Made by a program: the position numbers and the translations under genes. A stretch of 64,000 bases of DNA from Limnephilus marmoratus (taxonomy: Eukaryota; Arthropoda; Insecta; Trichoptera; Limnephilidae): positions 24,068,710-24,132,709 of the forward strand of contig OU862910.1 of NCBI GenBank assembly GCA_917880885.1, written 5' to 3'. The notes under the pieces are model-generated. The model had not been told where the DNA came from and ran no database searches. It saw only the letters and a program-made list of their open reading frames with translations. Of this stretch, positions 1 to 10,700 are shown piece by piece; within the stretch, counting starts at the first letter, position 1, and each line of letters opens with the position of its first letter.

Positions 1-425
1 TCGCGTCAATTTAAAAAAACAGCCTACGTTTTCGAGTAGTTTAGCGGCTACGCTAGGTTTGTGTAACATGGTTTGTGCCCCTTTATACCGCCTGCTCGCG
101 TCAATTTAAAAAAACAGCCTACGTTTTCAAGTAGTTTAGCGGCTACGCTAGGTTTGTGTAACATGGTTTGTGCCCCTTTATACCGCCTGCTCACGTCCCT
201 AACCTAACCTAACCTAACCTAACCTAACCTAACGCTAGGTTTGTGTAACATGGTTTGTGCCCCTTTATACCGCCTGCTCACGTCCCTAACCTAACCTAAC
301 CTAACCTAACCTAACCTAACGCTAGGTTTGTGTAACATGGTTTGTGCCCCTTTATACCGCCTGCTCGCGTCAATTTTAAAAAACATCCCTGTTTTCAAGT
401 AGTTTAACGGCTACGCTAGGTTTGT
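1..425 (+). repeat. Tandem core of 87-95 bp units with interleaved (CCTAA)7 arrays
   Basis: Units begin GCTAGGTTTGTGTAACATGG at positions 52, 147, 234, 321 and 415, giving spacings of 95, 87, 87 and 94 bp. Long units (type A) carry a GTTTTCAAGTAGTTTA segment. The two 87-bp units (type B) have that segment replaced by seven perfect CCTAA pentamers each, at 198-232 and 285-319. CCTAA is the complement of the TTAGG telomere repeat of many insects. The replacement joins are the same in both B units, so B is a stable variant unit rather than two independent events. Confidence 0.88.
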
Positions 426-941
426 GTAACATGGTTTGTGATACAAAAGTGAGTAAAATTTATAAAAAATAAGTACTTAAAATATAAACATTTTATTTTA
501 CGTTATTGATATTACTGGTTAATGGCAACACTTAATTTTGTGTGGTAAAAACATCTATGTTATCTTGTTTTCTATGGTCTTTGTACTACGTGTGTCAAGT
601 CAAAATCAGCTTGCGAAATGAATATTTTCATGTGCACGATGGAAAATTTTAAAGTCGTGTAATTCAGTTAATATTGCTTGCCGCCGCCTAATTCTTTCAG
701 ATTCGGATTCCCCGGCCCAAAGTTAGTATAAAAATAACTATTAGTTTGATTTTGTAGGAATCAGAATACTTCCAAAATGGCTATTTTCCTGTATGTGTAT
801 AAAAAATTTTAAAGTCGTGTAACTTTGTTAATATTGCTTTCCGCCGCCTAATTCTTTCAGATTCGGTTTTTCCGGCCCATAATTAGTATAAAAATAACTA
901 GTTTTATTTTTTAGGAATTTCCCCCAAAAACCGAACTTTAG
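1..941 (+). repeat. Foldback-type element, copy 1 (left part cut by the window edge)
   Basis: This is the right-hand part of a family seen in full at 37646-39561 and 42843-44253. From left to right it has a tandem core (1-425), a spacer (about 435-600) found nearly unchanged at 43760-43920, and a right arm. The arm is built of two tandem units of about 145 bp (about 620-735 and 780-895), each ending in a motif like TTCCGGCCCATAATTAG. In the other copies the same units occur inverted in the left arm, which is why I call the family foldback-like. The edge near AACTTTAG at about 941 matches the edge of copy 3. No ORF of its own is visible. Superfamily unknown. Confidence 0.7.
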
Positions 942-1634
942 CCCACACGGGATATAATTTTACATTCCGTAAGTTTTCAACAATTATCAATATGTTTTAA
1001 TGAAACTGCATTATAAATAAACTCGGAAAATATACAGTGACCCTTTCAAAAAGGAGTCCACCTCTCTAGACTGCTTCCCAAATAAAGTGCCCAGCTCTAA
1101 GGAAAAAATGGCTTTTTATAACCTCTGATTTCAAAAATAATTGAATGGCCCAAAGTTCTATATTTAAAGAAAAATCAACTGGCGTTTTAAACCAAACAAA
1201 TATTGAAAAAATAAGAGGTACGTGACTAGACTTAATTGTGATGAAATGTAATTAAATATTTCATAACATTATGTCGTGTTGCGCTACCTTTTTCTATAAC
1301 AAACATTTCGGACAGCGTTGCAGTGCCCATCATCAGGTTAGATCCGGCAGACCAGCAGATGTGTGTATTGCATTACAGACATGCGTATAGTGTTTTTTTT
1401 ATTTATTCATGTTGTTATTTTTTAAAATTTGGAAATTTGTATTATTTTTATCGGCCTTGTATTCCTTCCGGATCTCCACAATTACCTAAACACTGTCTTA
1501 CCTTTAATATACCTACATGGATATACAACACTTACTTTTTTACATTAGCTCCACTGAAGAGGCCCTGAGGTAAGTAATTTTTCTAAGGTTTCCCTGTGGA
1601 GCGACACTTTACTCCACTATGATTCATAAGCTGA
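942..1634. other. No gene recognised; short fragment of a dispersed repeat at 1541-1590
   Basis: AT-rich sequence. The short open frames carry no recognisable domain. At about 1541-1590 the string TTAGCTCCACTGAAGAGGCC matches the end of the dispersed 0.4-kb repeat described at 8992-9459. Nothing else is identifiable. Confidence 0.5.
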
Positions 1635-2420
1635 CTCAGAGTTGAGTAAAACCTTTTTCATGTTCCGAATGCAGTTATACATGTTCTCAACAGGAAGATT
1701 TAAGGATCCACGGTATGATTCACAGAAGAGAAAAACCTGTTTCATATCCTGATTGCAACTATTCGTGTTCTCAAAAGGGATATCTAAGAAGTTACTTGCT
1801 GACTCATAGTGGCGAAAAACCATTTTCATATTCCGACTGCAATTCCTCATGTATTACGAAGAGAAATCTAAAAATAACATGTTTACCCACAGTGGAGAAA
1901 AACCTTTTTCATGTCTTGACTGATTATGACTATTCTTCTTTTCGAAAAAAATAACTAACACTGCACTTGCTGACTCACAGTGTTGAAAAACCTTTAAAAT
2001 GCCCGACTGTGATTACTCATGCGCTACAAAACGGTATCCAAAAATTCTCATGTTTACCCACAGTTGTCAAAAACCTTTTTCATGTCCCGACTGCAACTAA
2101 AGGAACTTCTTAGAAATTATTTACTGACTCATAGTGACATAAAACCTTTAACATGTTTCTACTGCGACTATTCATGTTCTAAAAAGAGGCACAAAAAATC
2201 TCATGTTTTCCCACAGCGGATAGAAACCATTTTCTTGTCCCGAATGCTGTTATTCAAGTTCTCGAAAGGGAGATTTAAAAATTCACAGTGGAGAAAAGCC
2301 CTTTTAATGTTCTGAGTGTAACTATGCATGTACTACAAAGAGAAATAAAAAAATCGCATGTTTTCCCATGGTGGATAAAAAGATTTTTTGTGTCCTGACT
2401 GCAAATATACATGCTCTACA
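1635..2420 (+). pseudogene. Degenerate C2H2 zinc-finger array
   Basis: Shifting among frames on the + strand, the translation repeatedly gives the C2H2 linker and finger pattern: HSGEKPFSYSDC, HRREKPVSYPDC, SVEKPLKCPDCDYSC and SGEKPF followed by CSECNYAC. At least seven finger units are discernible. Several have lost cysteines or histidines, and stops and frameshifts separate them, so no single frame spans the array. The usual product would be a nuclear DNA-binding protein. Here it is a decayed, probably never-spliced copy of a lineage-expanded finger gene. There is no convincing start codon or promoter. Being a pseudogene is well supported; the parent gene is unknown. Confidence 0.72.
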
Positions 2421-2883
2421 AAATAACAACTGAAACTTCAAATCTAAAAAGAGTATACTATGCACTAATCCAGCCATCAATTCAATATGGAATTATTGGA
2501 TGGGGGGGTCATACAACAATATTCTAACTCCGATCCAAGTGATCCAGAAGCTAATCATTAAAGTAATCCTAAAGAAACCCTCCACTTATCCAACAGAAAC
2601 GCTTTTTGCTGATTTCACGGTGCCTCGAGTAGATAATATCTTCAAGAAAAATGCAATTATCCAAATTTACAAAGATAATATCATCAACAAATTTGAAACC
2701 CATCAATCAAAAAGATATCAAGACAACTTCAAAATACCAAAATTTAATACCAAACTAATGCAAAACAATTATATCTATTTAGGAATAAAGTTTTTCAACA
2801 ACCTTCCGATTGAAATAAAAAAAACCAAAGACATCAATAAACTGAAACTCAAACTGAAGCTACACTTCATCAGGAATAATTAA
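2419..2883 (+). pseudogene. Non-LTR retrotransposon reverse transcriptase, C-terminal fragment
   Basis: Two frames joined across a run of seven Gs near 2500 give a YYALIQPSIQYGIIGWGG-like stretch followed by IQVIQKLIIKVILKKPSTYP and LGIKFFNNLPIEIKK, ending at a stop at 2881-2883. That order, with a tyrosine-rich QYGI..WG block followed by a QK....I.K helix and a final .FNNLP block, is typical of the region after the catalytic domain in jockey/CR1-type ORF2 proteins. The catalytic YADD box lies upstream and is missing, as expected for a 5'-truncated LINE copy. The frame break at the G run makes it non-functional. Clade call is by pattern only. Confidence 0.7.
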
Positions 2884-3162
2884 ATTAATAATTAATAAGT
2901 GCACAATATTTTAGTATGTAACCGTATCCCATCGATGTACACCTACACTTATAGATAATCCAGAAGTTTCAATTGTTCCCATTACATACTTACCTATTGC
3001 ATAATGTTATTCTATTTCTGTTATAATTAGTGTAACTTGCTCATTAGGCACAAGAACTAGCTTCTTCTTTGGTGAGATTGCAATTTTAAATAATTTTTGT
3101 ACCGATACGTAATTTATATAAAACCACTGTACTATATTTCTATATTAAATAAAAAAAAACTT
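2884..3162 (+). repeat. LINE 3' untranslated tail
   Basis: This follows directly on the stop codon of the reverse-transcriptase fragment. It contains GAACTAGCTTCTTCTTTGGT at about 3051 and ends in TATTAAATAAAAAAAAAC, an A-rich tail. This is the expected 3' end of the same truncated insertion. Confidence 0.55.
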
Positions 3163-3950
3163 CAAATATTTACCAACAGAGGAGAATTTACGTTTTAATA
3201 ATAATAATCATGTATTGTTTCACAGTGCTTTCACATAAACGAAGTATTGAATTCCGTAAGTCTAAACTTAAACTTTAGGGCGCACAGTTTACACCCGCGC
3301 TGTGCAAGCGGGTTCCCCACAGAGCATCGGATCATCATTTAAACACTAAGGAATTTGGTCAGTTTAAACACTGAAGAAGTTCAAAATAGGACTTCAAAAT
3401 ATAAATTCAAAAAAGTTCATTGGGCCTTGCTGACAATAGTGTTGCTGGCGTGGTTGATGTTTTCATAGGTAGCTAAAAATATATAATACTTATGACCAGT
3501 TCTTTATGAAAAGTCTAGGTTTAGTTTGTGTATGTAATAACGAAAAGCGTTGTTGCTTTTTTCTTCGTGGCCGTCACATTGAACTCTCGTATAATATCAT
3601 TTATATGTTCCACAAATTTTTCTTTATTTTTTTTTTCTTTTGCTGTTTTCCAAATTTCTTTCGCATTTTTTTGGCAAGCTGCGCTGGCCTACTCTCGGAG
3701 GCCTCGCAGCTATGCATCTAATTTAATAATAATCCATTAATTAAATTATTATGTACATATGTATGGGGCATTTTATACTACATATCTCGACTGAACATTT
3801 CAATTTTCTTTTCATTTTTATTCGGATGGAATTTTATTGTCTTTTTCTATTCTGTGATATATGTACTACCTTTGAAGATGAAACTAAATCAAAATCGGTT
3901 CAGTGGTTGTAATATTATTAGTAGCCGAATTAAGTCTCGCCCAGTGGCGT
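3163..3950. other. No gene recognised
   Basis: AT-rich DNA with two overlapping short open frames at 3506-3740. These are low-complexity (Phe/Ile-rich) and have no recognisable motif. I see no repeat shared with the rest of the window. Confidence 0.4.
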
Positions 3951-4110
3951 AGCTAGCACGGGTGGCACCCGGGGTGGATGACACCCCCAAGGGCGTAGTG
4001 TCACCCCCCCCCCCCCATCTATGAAATTTGAAAAAAATTTTAAAAATTTTAAAAGTGACTTGAGAAATTCAAAACGCTTATTTTGACTTCATCATCGGGG
4101 GGGGTGGCTA
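3951..4110 (+). repeat. Possible terminal fragment of a hAT-type element
   Basis: The segment opens with CAGTGGCGTAGCTAGCACGG, an end sequence resembling those of many animal hAT elements, and runs into a C13 homopolymer tract (4004-4016). No matching inverted end was found nearby, so the element is truncated or the call is wrong. Confidence 0.3.
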
Positions 4111-4385
4111 GAGAATTTCAGAATATAGGCTATTCCGCGACACAAAATGCGGGGCACTCTACGGGAAGCCATAGAGTTTCGGAAATATAAATAACAGACC
4201 GTGTTCATGTGTATGCAAAAGTCCTGATGCGCGGAAAACGGAAATAATCAAATTCAAAAGTCGTTCAGGAGTCGTGATTGTTAATGAGCGAGTTTGAATT
4301 CCATCTCGCACTTTGCCGATTTTCGGTTGGCTGTGCCCACAAGCTTTTTCGAGAGCTGGATCCGCGCCTGACCACACGATCGGCC

Positions 4386-4424
4386 AACCTTCTAACTCCG
4401 AACTAAGTTCGGAGTTGGAAGGTT
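4386..4424. repeat. Near-perfect palindrome upstream of SMNDC1
   Basis: Arms 4386-4404 and 4405-4424 are reverse complements with one mismatch (AACTCCGAACT / AAGTTCGGAGTT at the centre). It lies about 250 bp upstream of the SMNDC1 start codon. It may be a leftover of two terminal repeats. Confidence 0.6.
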
Positions 4425-4673
4425 AGCTAAGTTGGCTTCAGTCTGGATGTAGCATTACATAATCCATGTAGAAACATTTTTTCTGTCTTGAAATATATCT
4501 ATGGAATTGTCTATTCAAAATTAAATGGCGATCGGCCGTTCTTGGTTGTGTTTGACTTGTGTTCGTTGATTATGTGCTCGATATTCTACTAGGTTATGTG
4601 TTTATTCTGTTGAAAGCCGTGTATTATTTACCGTTTAAGTGAAAGAACTAGTTATACTTATAACACATTCAAC

Positions 4674-4715
4674 ATGGAGGACGATTTGAGGAATTACAAG
4701 CTTCAATTGCAGCAG
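4674..4715 (+). CDS. SMNDC1: SMNDC1 coding exon 1
   Basis: This exon encodes residues 1-14. The ATG sits in AACATGG, a favourable context. It ends CAG|GTATAA in phase 0. The following intron (4716-4801) is only 86 bp, the compact size common in insects. The 5' untranslated region must lie upstream (about 4500-4673); I see no clear TATA box. Confidence 0.92.
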
Positions 4716-7700
4716 GTATAATTTGGGATTATGATTTATAAGTAACATTTTACTGTATTGCTATAATTTTTATGACTTCTAATTATGCTTGCCTTCAAAA
4801 GGTTGATGCTGCTCTTACATCAAATGCCAACAATGACGAGTTACTAAAACTGAAATCAGATCTTGAGGAAGTCATTGCTTTGACACTAGATCTCATCAAA
4901 ACTCAACAAGAGGAATCCATCAAGTTCTCTGAAGACAGCCGAGGTTCGGGCGGTCACAGTAATGATGACGACGATGTGACGGCTTCCCTGCTAGCGGTAG
5001 AACGAGGAATCGGAGGCACATCAAACAAAAAACGAAAATGGAAACTTGGAGATAAATGCCAAGCAAAGTGGAAAGTTGACGGGCAGTTAGTTGATTTTTT
5101 TATTTATCTATTATCTTTAAAATTCTCGCATTATGTCCATTCTCTCATATATTATAAACAGCTCATTAGTGGCATGTTATAGAAAATTTTCTTTGGAAAA
5201 TGTTGGTAAACATGATCAGTTTGGACAGCCAATGTTTTTGTTCTGTTAGGAAAATCTTTGGTGGATTTTTGTTCTCTAAAAATGGATTGCTAAATAGGTC
5301 CTAAAAATAATGACCTTTTAACCTCACGTTTGCCGGGGTAGTTGGGGTTGGTTGTCCACCAATTAGCGTTCGCAAAAAGCGGCATCCATGACACCCAATG
5401 ACATTTCGTGTCCAGCGATTCTGACAGTGTCCTTGAGAAATTTTGTACATAGAAAGGTCAAAATCGGAGACAAAGGAATTTTTCCCGCGCATGCGCAAGA
5501 ACTGCGCACATTCCCGCGCTCCGGTAAATTATTAATATAAATTATTTGGAGTGACCAGGCGCATTGCGGTTTTCTCTATGGTAAAAGGCGATAATATTGA
5601 AACGTTTCTGACCGTGTTCATCATACACTTTCTTTATACATAAGGGTCAAAATCGCGTGTAAAATCTCAAACACACCGGTGCACGAACGGCATTCCTGCG
5701 GTTAAATAAAGCTTTTGTAAAAAACATTGCATTATCAACTGACTTTTATTTTTAGACTTCTCGCTGTCTCAACAAATATCTCATGTTTAATTAAGTTATT
5801 TTTCCAGTATCAAAAATATATTTAAATATTACTTAGATTATTCATTAATTTTAATTGATTATTCATTAATCTTGCATAGCGGAAATATTCTGTCATAAGG
5901 TCAGAATATTTCCGCTATGCAAGAAAATCCAGAAAGTAAAGACTTTTCGAAAGGTGATTAAATTTGCATTCAAATTTTATTATTAGAAATAAACATAAAT
6001 GCAAATGTGGGAAATTTTCAAAAATGACTCACCTTGCGTTTTTTCGAACTAAAATTACTTCCAACGAAGAACAAACACATTTTATTGAATATTGTTACCG
6101 TCACCTCACCTTTTGGTCGTTACATGTAAAAATAATTAATAAAGCATTCAGTTTCATAAAATGTTTCCAAATGTCGGTTGAAATTTTTTAGAATTGAATG
6201 TAAAGCATGGTATATTCTCTTTCTAACATTGTTTAGTTCTCATTTTTCACAATGAAAATAAAGGATAACGATTTCTATGAGACCTACATGAGCTGTTCCC
6301 AAAAGCGAACAAATTAGCTTGAGGGATTAATGAACTGCCAATAGGTTTATTGTTTTAGATAAATTATTTTGAAGGGTTAAGATTATTTTAATTAGAATAT
6401 ATTAAAATAAGGAGTAGTTTGACTGGTATTGGAAGTGTCTTCATGTTTCAGGTTCTATGAGGCGCTGATTGGAGAAGTGACTGAGACAACAGTGAAGGTT
6501 ACCTTCCTGGAATATAATCAGACTGAGACGTGCGGAATAGAAGAGATCAAGGAGCTATCATCGGGCGTCAAGAGGCCTGCTGATGATTCCGGAGATGAGG
6601 CATCCAAGTAAGACCATTTTAATGATAAAAACATTATTTTCATTGAATACAAATCGTTACTTAGTACTAAATATTTTTAATAATTTGCCATGTACCCCAA
6701 GATAATATTATTTCACGGTGCACAATATGCGCTGAAAATAGCAACTAGTAACTGCTGTAGAATTCGAACGTTATTTATCCTGGGGCTTAGGCTATATCTT
6801 TCACAACGTCCATATGGACGTAACAAACGTCCCAAGCAGGGCTGGGCAGTATTTGAATTACTTGTATTTGAAATACGTATTTGAAATACGTATTTGAAAT
6901 ACAAATACGTATTTGAAATACAAATACGTATTTTGTATTTGTATTTTAATTACGTCCTAAAAATGTATTTTGTAATTGGTATTTCAATTACCTGATGCTG
7001 AGGTATTTTGTAATTTGTATTTCAAATACTCATGGCTTCAAAATACATTTTCAAATACATTTAGCGATCTTAATAAAGACAATGAAAAATAAACTGACAT
7101 AGATAATACATAGACTAAAAATGCTAGAATCCAGAGCAATATATTATGTTAATATTTAGAGTTGGTAACATTGTAGGTACGTTAAAGCAAGTATCTTGTC
7201 AATTGTTGTTTTCATCGTTTCGCGGTATTTATTCATGAAGACGTGAGTTAATTGATAATTTATAATGGATGATCAAACTCCGTCATTGCTTTGTATTGTA
7301 CATTTTTGTGTCATAGAATTATATCAAGCACTATAGAAATAATTAGGCTGAATATTAGATTATTTTTAAGTTAATTACCGTGGAGCGGACTTGAAGTGAA
7401 ATAACACAAAACTGCGCTATACAAATGGTATTATCGAACGTTATTAATACTGTAGCGCCTGGGTGGTTCAATTTCAGAACCAATTTCGATTGCGTATCTA
7501 ACGCCACGTCTTACACGCCCCGCCACAAATAAACTCTACGTTCGTGGATTTTCAGACAAAGCTACCGTTGTAATTCGGTTTCTAATTCAAGAATTCGTCA
7601 CAAGATGTCGCCACTTTCGTCGGCAAGACGCATGGGGACGTGTCCTTCCTAGGTATAAGTTCTACGAATTTGTGAAAATGGAGTATCTCCCGGATTTCGA

Positions 7701-10700
7701 AAGATTGATGGAAATACTCAGTTGTATCAAGCGGCTGTATATTACATAAGACGTCATCGCCCGACCCGGTTACTTTGTCGTGGTGACTAGCCATCACCGG
7801 TTGACACGTTGACAGTGGATACGAGGAACGGGCTAATTTTGAAACCAGTTCCTATTGGATTTATAAAATGATCACCAACACTAACTGGGCGAAGCCAAAC
7901 CAAAAGCGGCCCGCAGGGCCTAGCAGTAAAAACCTGCGGAGCGGGATTTTAACTGCTAGTAATAATAATTATTATTATCTAACACCTGGGTCCTATATCA
8001 CAAAACTTTACAAGTGGAGCGGAGATGAGATGTGTCTTCTGAGCAATATGATTGGTCAATTTTTGCACGTCTCTATTTCACTCTGCTCAGCTTGGCGTCT
8101 ACGGAAACGCACCCTTAAATAAGGGCACTTACGACAATTTATTGCAACCAAAGGTTCTACCAAAACCAAATGTAATTTGAAATTTGTATTTTGTATTTGA
8201 ATTTAAAAAAATGGTTAAAATACTGTATTTTGTATTTCAAATACACGACTTGAAAGTATTTTGTATTTCGTATTTTAAATACATGCGAAAAAGTAATTTG
8301 TATTTTAAATACAGCAAAGCATGTATTTTGCCCAGCCCTGGTCCCAAGCCTAGGGATGCAAGGTTTTTAAAAATATCGATATATATTGAATAAAGTTGAT
8401 TCGGTCTAGAAGGACAATATATCAATATTATTTCTTCTTTTTTCAAAAGCTTATAGAAATCCAATGTAGTTTTAATCATATGAAACGTTTATCGATTATG
8501 TACTTGTGTGTATGTATTTTTTATACTTATCATATATCTTAATATATAAAACAAAGTCGGGTTAGTTACACTATTTATAACTCGAGAACGGCTGGGCTGA
8601 TTTTGATGATCTTTGATTTGTTGGATTTGTCTACGCCCCGGAAAGGATAATAACTATTAAAACATCACAAAAGTTAACGAAATAAATAGTTATAAAGAAA
8701 ATTATTTTCCCCATACATTTTGTATGGAACGAATTCTCCTATTTTGAAAGAACTGCAGCAATATTGTGAGGGGTATAATATTGAACTGTGCATGAATTCC
8801 AAACATTCAAAAACGTCAAATGTAAATGCGTTGATTGTTGTGCATTTGTTTTTAATCATATAATGCTGCCCTTCTTTCTTACACACTCAATGTCAATAAT
8901 CGAAAATGAGACAAATGGTGAACGTATGTCTGTACACCTCCAAAGGAAAAATACAATAATTATAATAAATCTCTGAAATGAAATGCATTTTTTACATAAG
9001 CTCCACACAGGAGGCCCTGAGGAAAATAATTTCTCTCAGGACCTATGTCATCTTAGGGGATGCTGTGTGGAGGATCTTTTTAAGGAATGGGGAAGATAGA
9101 AAGTTCTGGGAAAGAAAAAGGTATGATGGGTGGGTAGGAATCTGGGGGTCAGTGTGTCCGGGAGTGACGGACGTATGAATCCATCCCTCCAACTGTGGTG
9201 CAAGGCAATGAGTCGAGAGAGTCCGGCTGGAAAGGTCAAAAGGCCTCCCTCAACCAGTCTCTCTCGATCCGGCCTGCGACGTAGCAGGTGGGCAGGCGCA
9301 TCAACTGCCAAGACCCGGACATAAGTCACTTCATGAACCCGGGCACTCCTGCCAAATCACCAAACGTAGCGAACCACTTGAGGTGATCTATGGCAGAGGT
9401 GTTGGTTATTCAATAAATGGTTCCCGGGGTGGCGGCACCTGTATCCGCCTCCCGAATTCCCGTAAGTAATTGTAAAAGTAAGAAAATCACAAAAATATAA
9501 ATCCGTACACAACGCCATCTCTGATACTGACAAAAACAAAACACGGACAGTTGCGCATTGGTAATTGCTTCATTGCGTAATTTTTAACTTAATAAAAAAA
9601 CTGAATTTAATTCAACAACTATTGATTCTGAGGCGGTACGAAGTTCGTCGGGTCAGCTAGTAAATATATAAATGACATATATATATATTTTTTTAAATTT
9701 ATTTATTTAAAAAAAATTTATTCCATTATTTTGTACCAGCTACCGAACTTAAATAGTAACTTTGAGAGTCTGCTTCCTCGTAGCCGGTTTCTGCTTGAGT
9801 TACAGTGGCTCCTGCCTTTGAAAAAAGACCTTTAGAAGACTTGTCACAATTGGTAGATAACCCAATAATATGTCACAATTGGTAGATAAGAGTCGTAGAA
9901 ACGACCCATTCTCTTGTGGCAAATGTCAACCGTGTACATATGTTGGGCACGTGTTTGGCGTGTTTCCCGACTATGCACCGGTGCCGAGGCTGAGGAAAAT
10001 AATTTCCCTCAGGACCTATGTCATCTTCAATGATGCTGGGTTGAGGGTCTTTTTGAGGAGAGGAAAGAGTGAACATGGGTCTTGATGAGGCCAGTAAATC
10101 ATTCCACAGCCGAGCTGTTAAACTCAAGAACGAGTCGTAGAAACGACCTGTTCTCTTGTGGCAAATGTCAACCGTGTACATATTTTGGGCACGTGTTTGG
10201 CGTTTTTCCCGACTATACACCGGTGCCGAGGGGATCAATGACGCTAGTTCCTCGGAGCATCTTCCATTGAAATACCGGTAGAACAAAGACAGCATCCCCA
10301 ACTAATGTCTGTGCTCTAAAGATTGCAATCCGTTTGTTAAGATAGGAAAAATCAAAACGGACCGCCTGTTTCTGCACAGTCGTTTTAATAATGTTAAGTA
10401 ATTTAAAAACAAATTATTTAAGGAAATCTTCATGGAAGTCCCTAAAGAAAAAAAAAAGTATTTTATTTTAATCATAATATAGCATACTAGCTGGTTCACG
10501 GCATGCGTTGCAATGCTATATTCAAAGAAATATATTGTTTCTCCCTGAATTACCTTTCCCGTGCGTCCCCGTTCCCCTCCCGCATCCCCTTCCGAGCTAA
10601 ATTTATAAATTATAGCCTATGTGTTATTCTGATGTATGAGCTATATTATTGTAAAGTTTGATTAAAATCCATTCAGTAGTTTTTGCATGAAAGAGTAACA

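Noticed and set aside
1..425. A chromosome end (true telomere) at the left edge of the window
   Set aside because: Arrays are only seven pentamers, are interrupted by unique unit sequence, and the same structure occurs internally at 38.3 and 43.3 kb.
5301..5498. A conserved 60-aa protein because near-identical frames occur at 5301-5498 and 35496-35690
   Set aside because: Both frames lie wholly inside the two copies of the piggyBac-type MITE; similarity reflects DNA repeat identity and not coding constraint.
9048..9329. Coding frames in the dispersed 0.4-kb repeat (also at 26841-27241, 50015-50245, 54168-54398)
   Set aside because: Frames differ between copies, with shifts and stops; no consistent protein.
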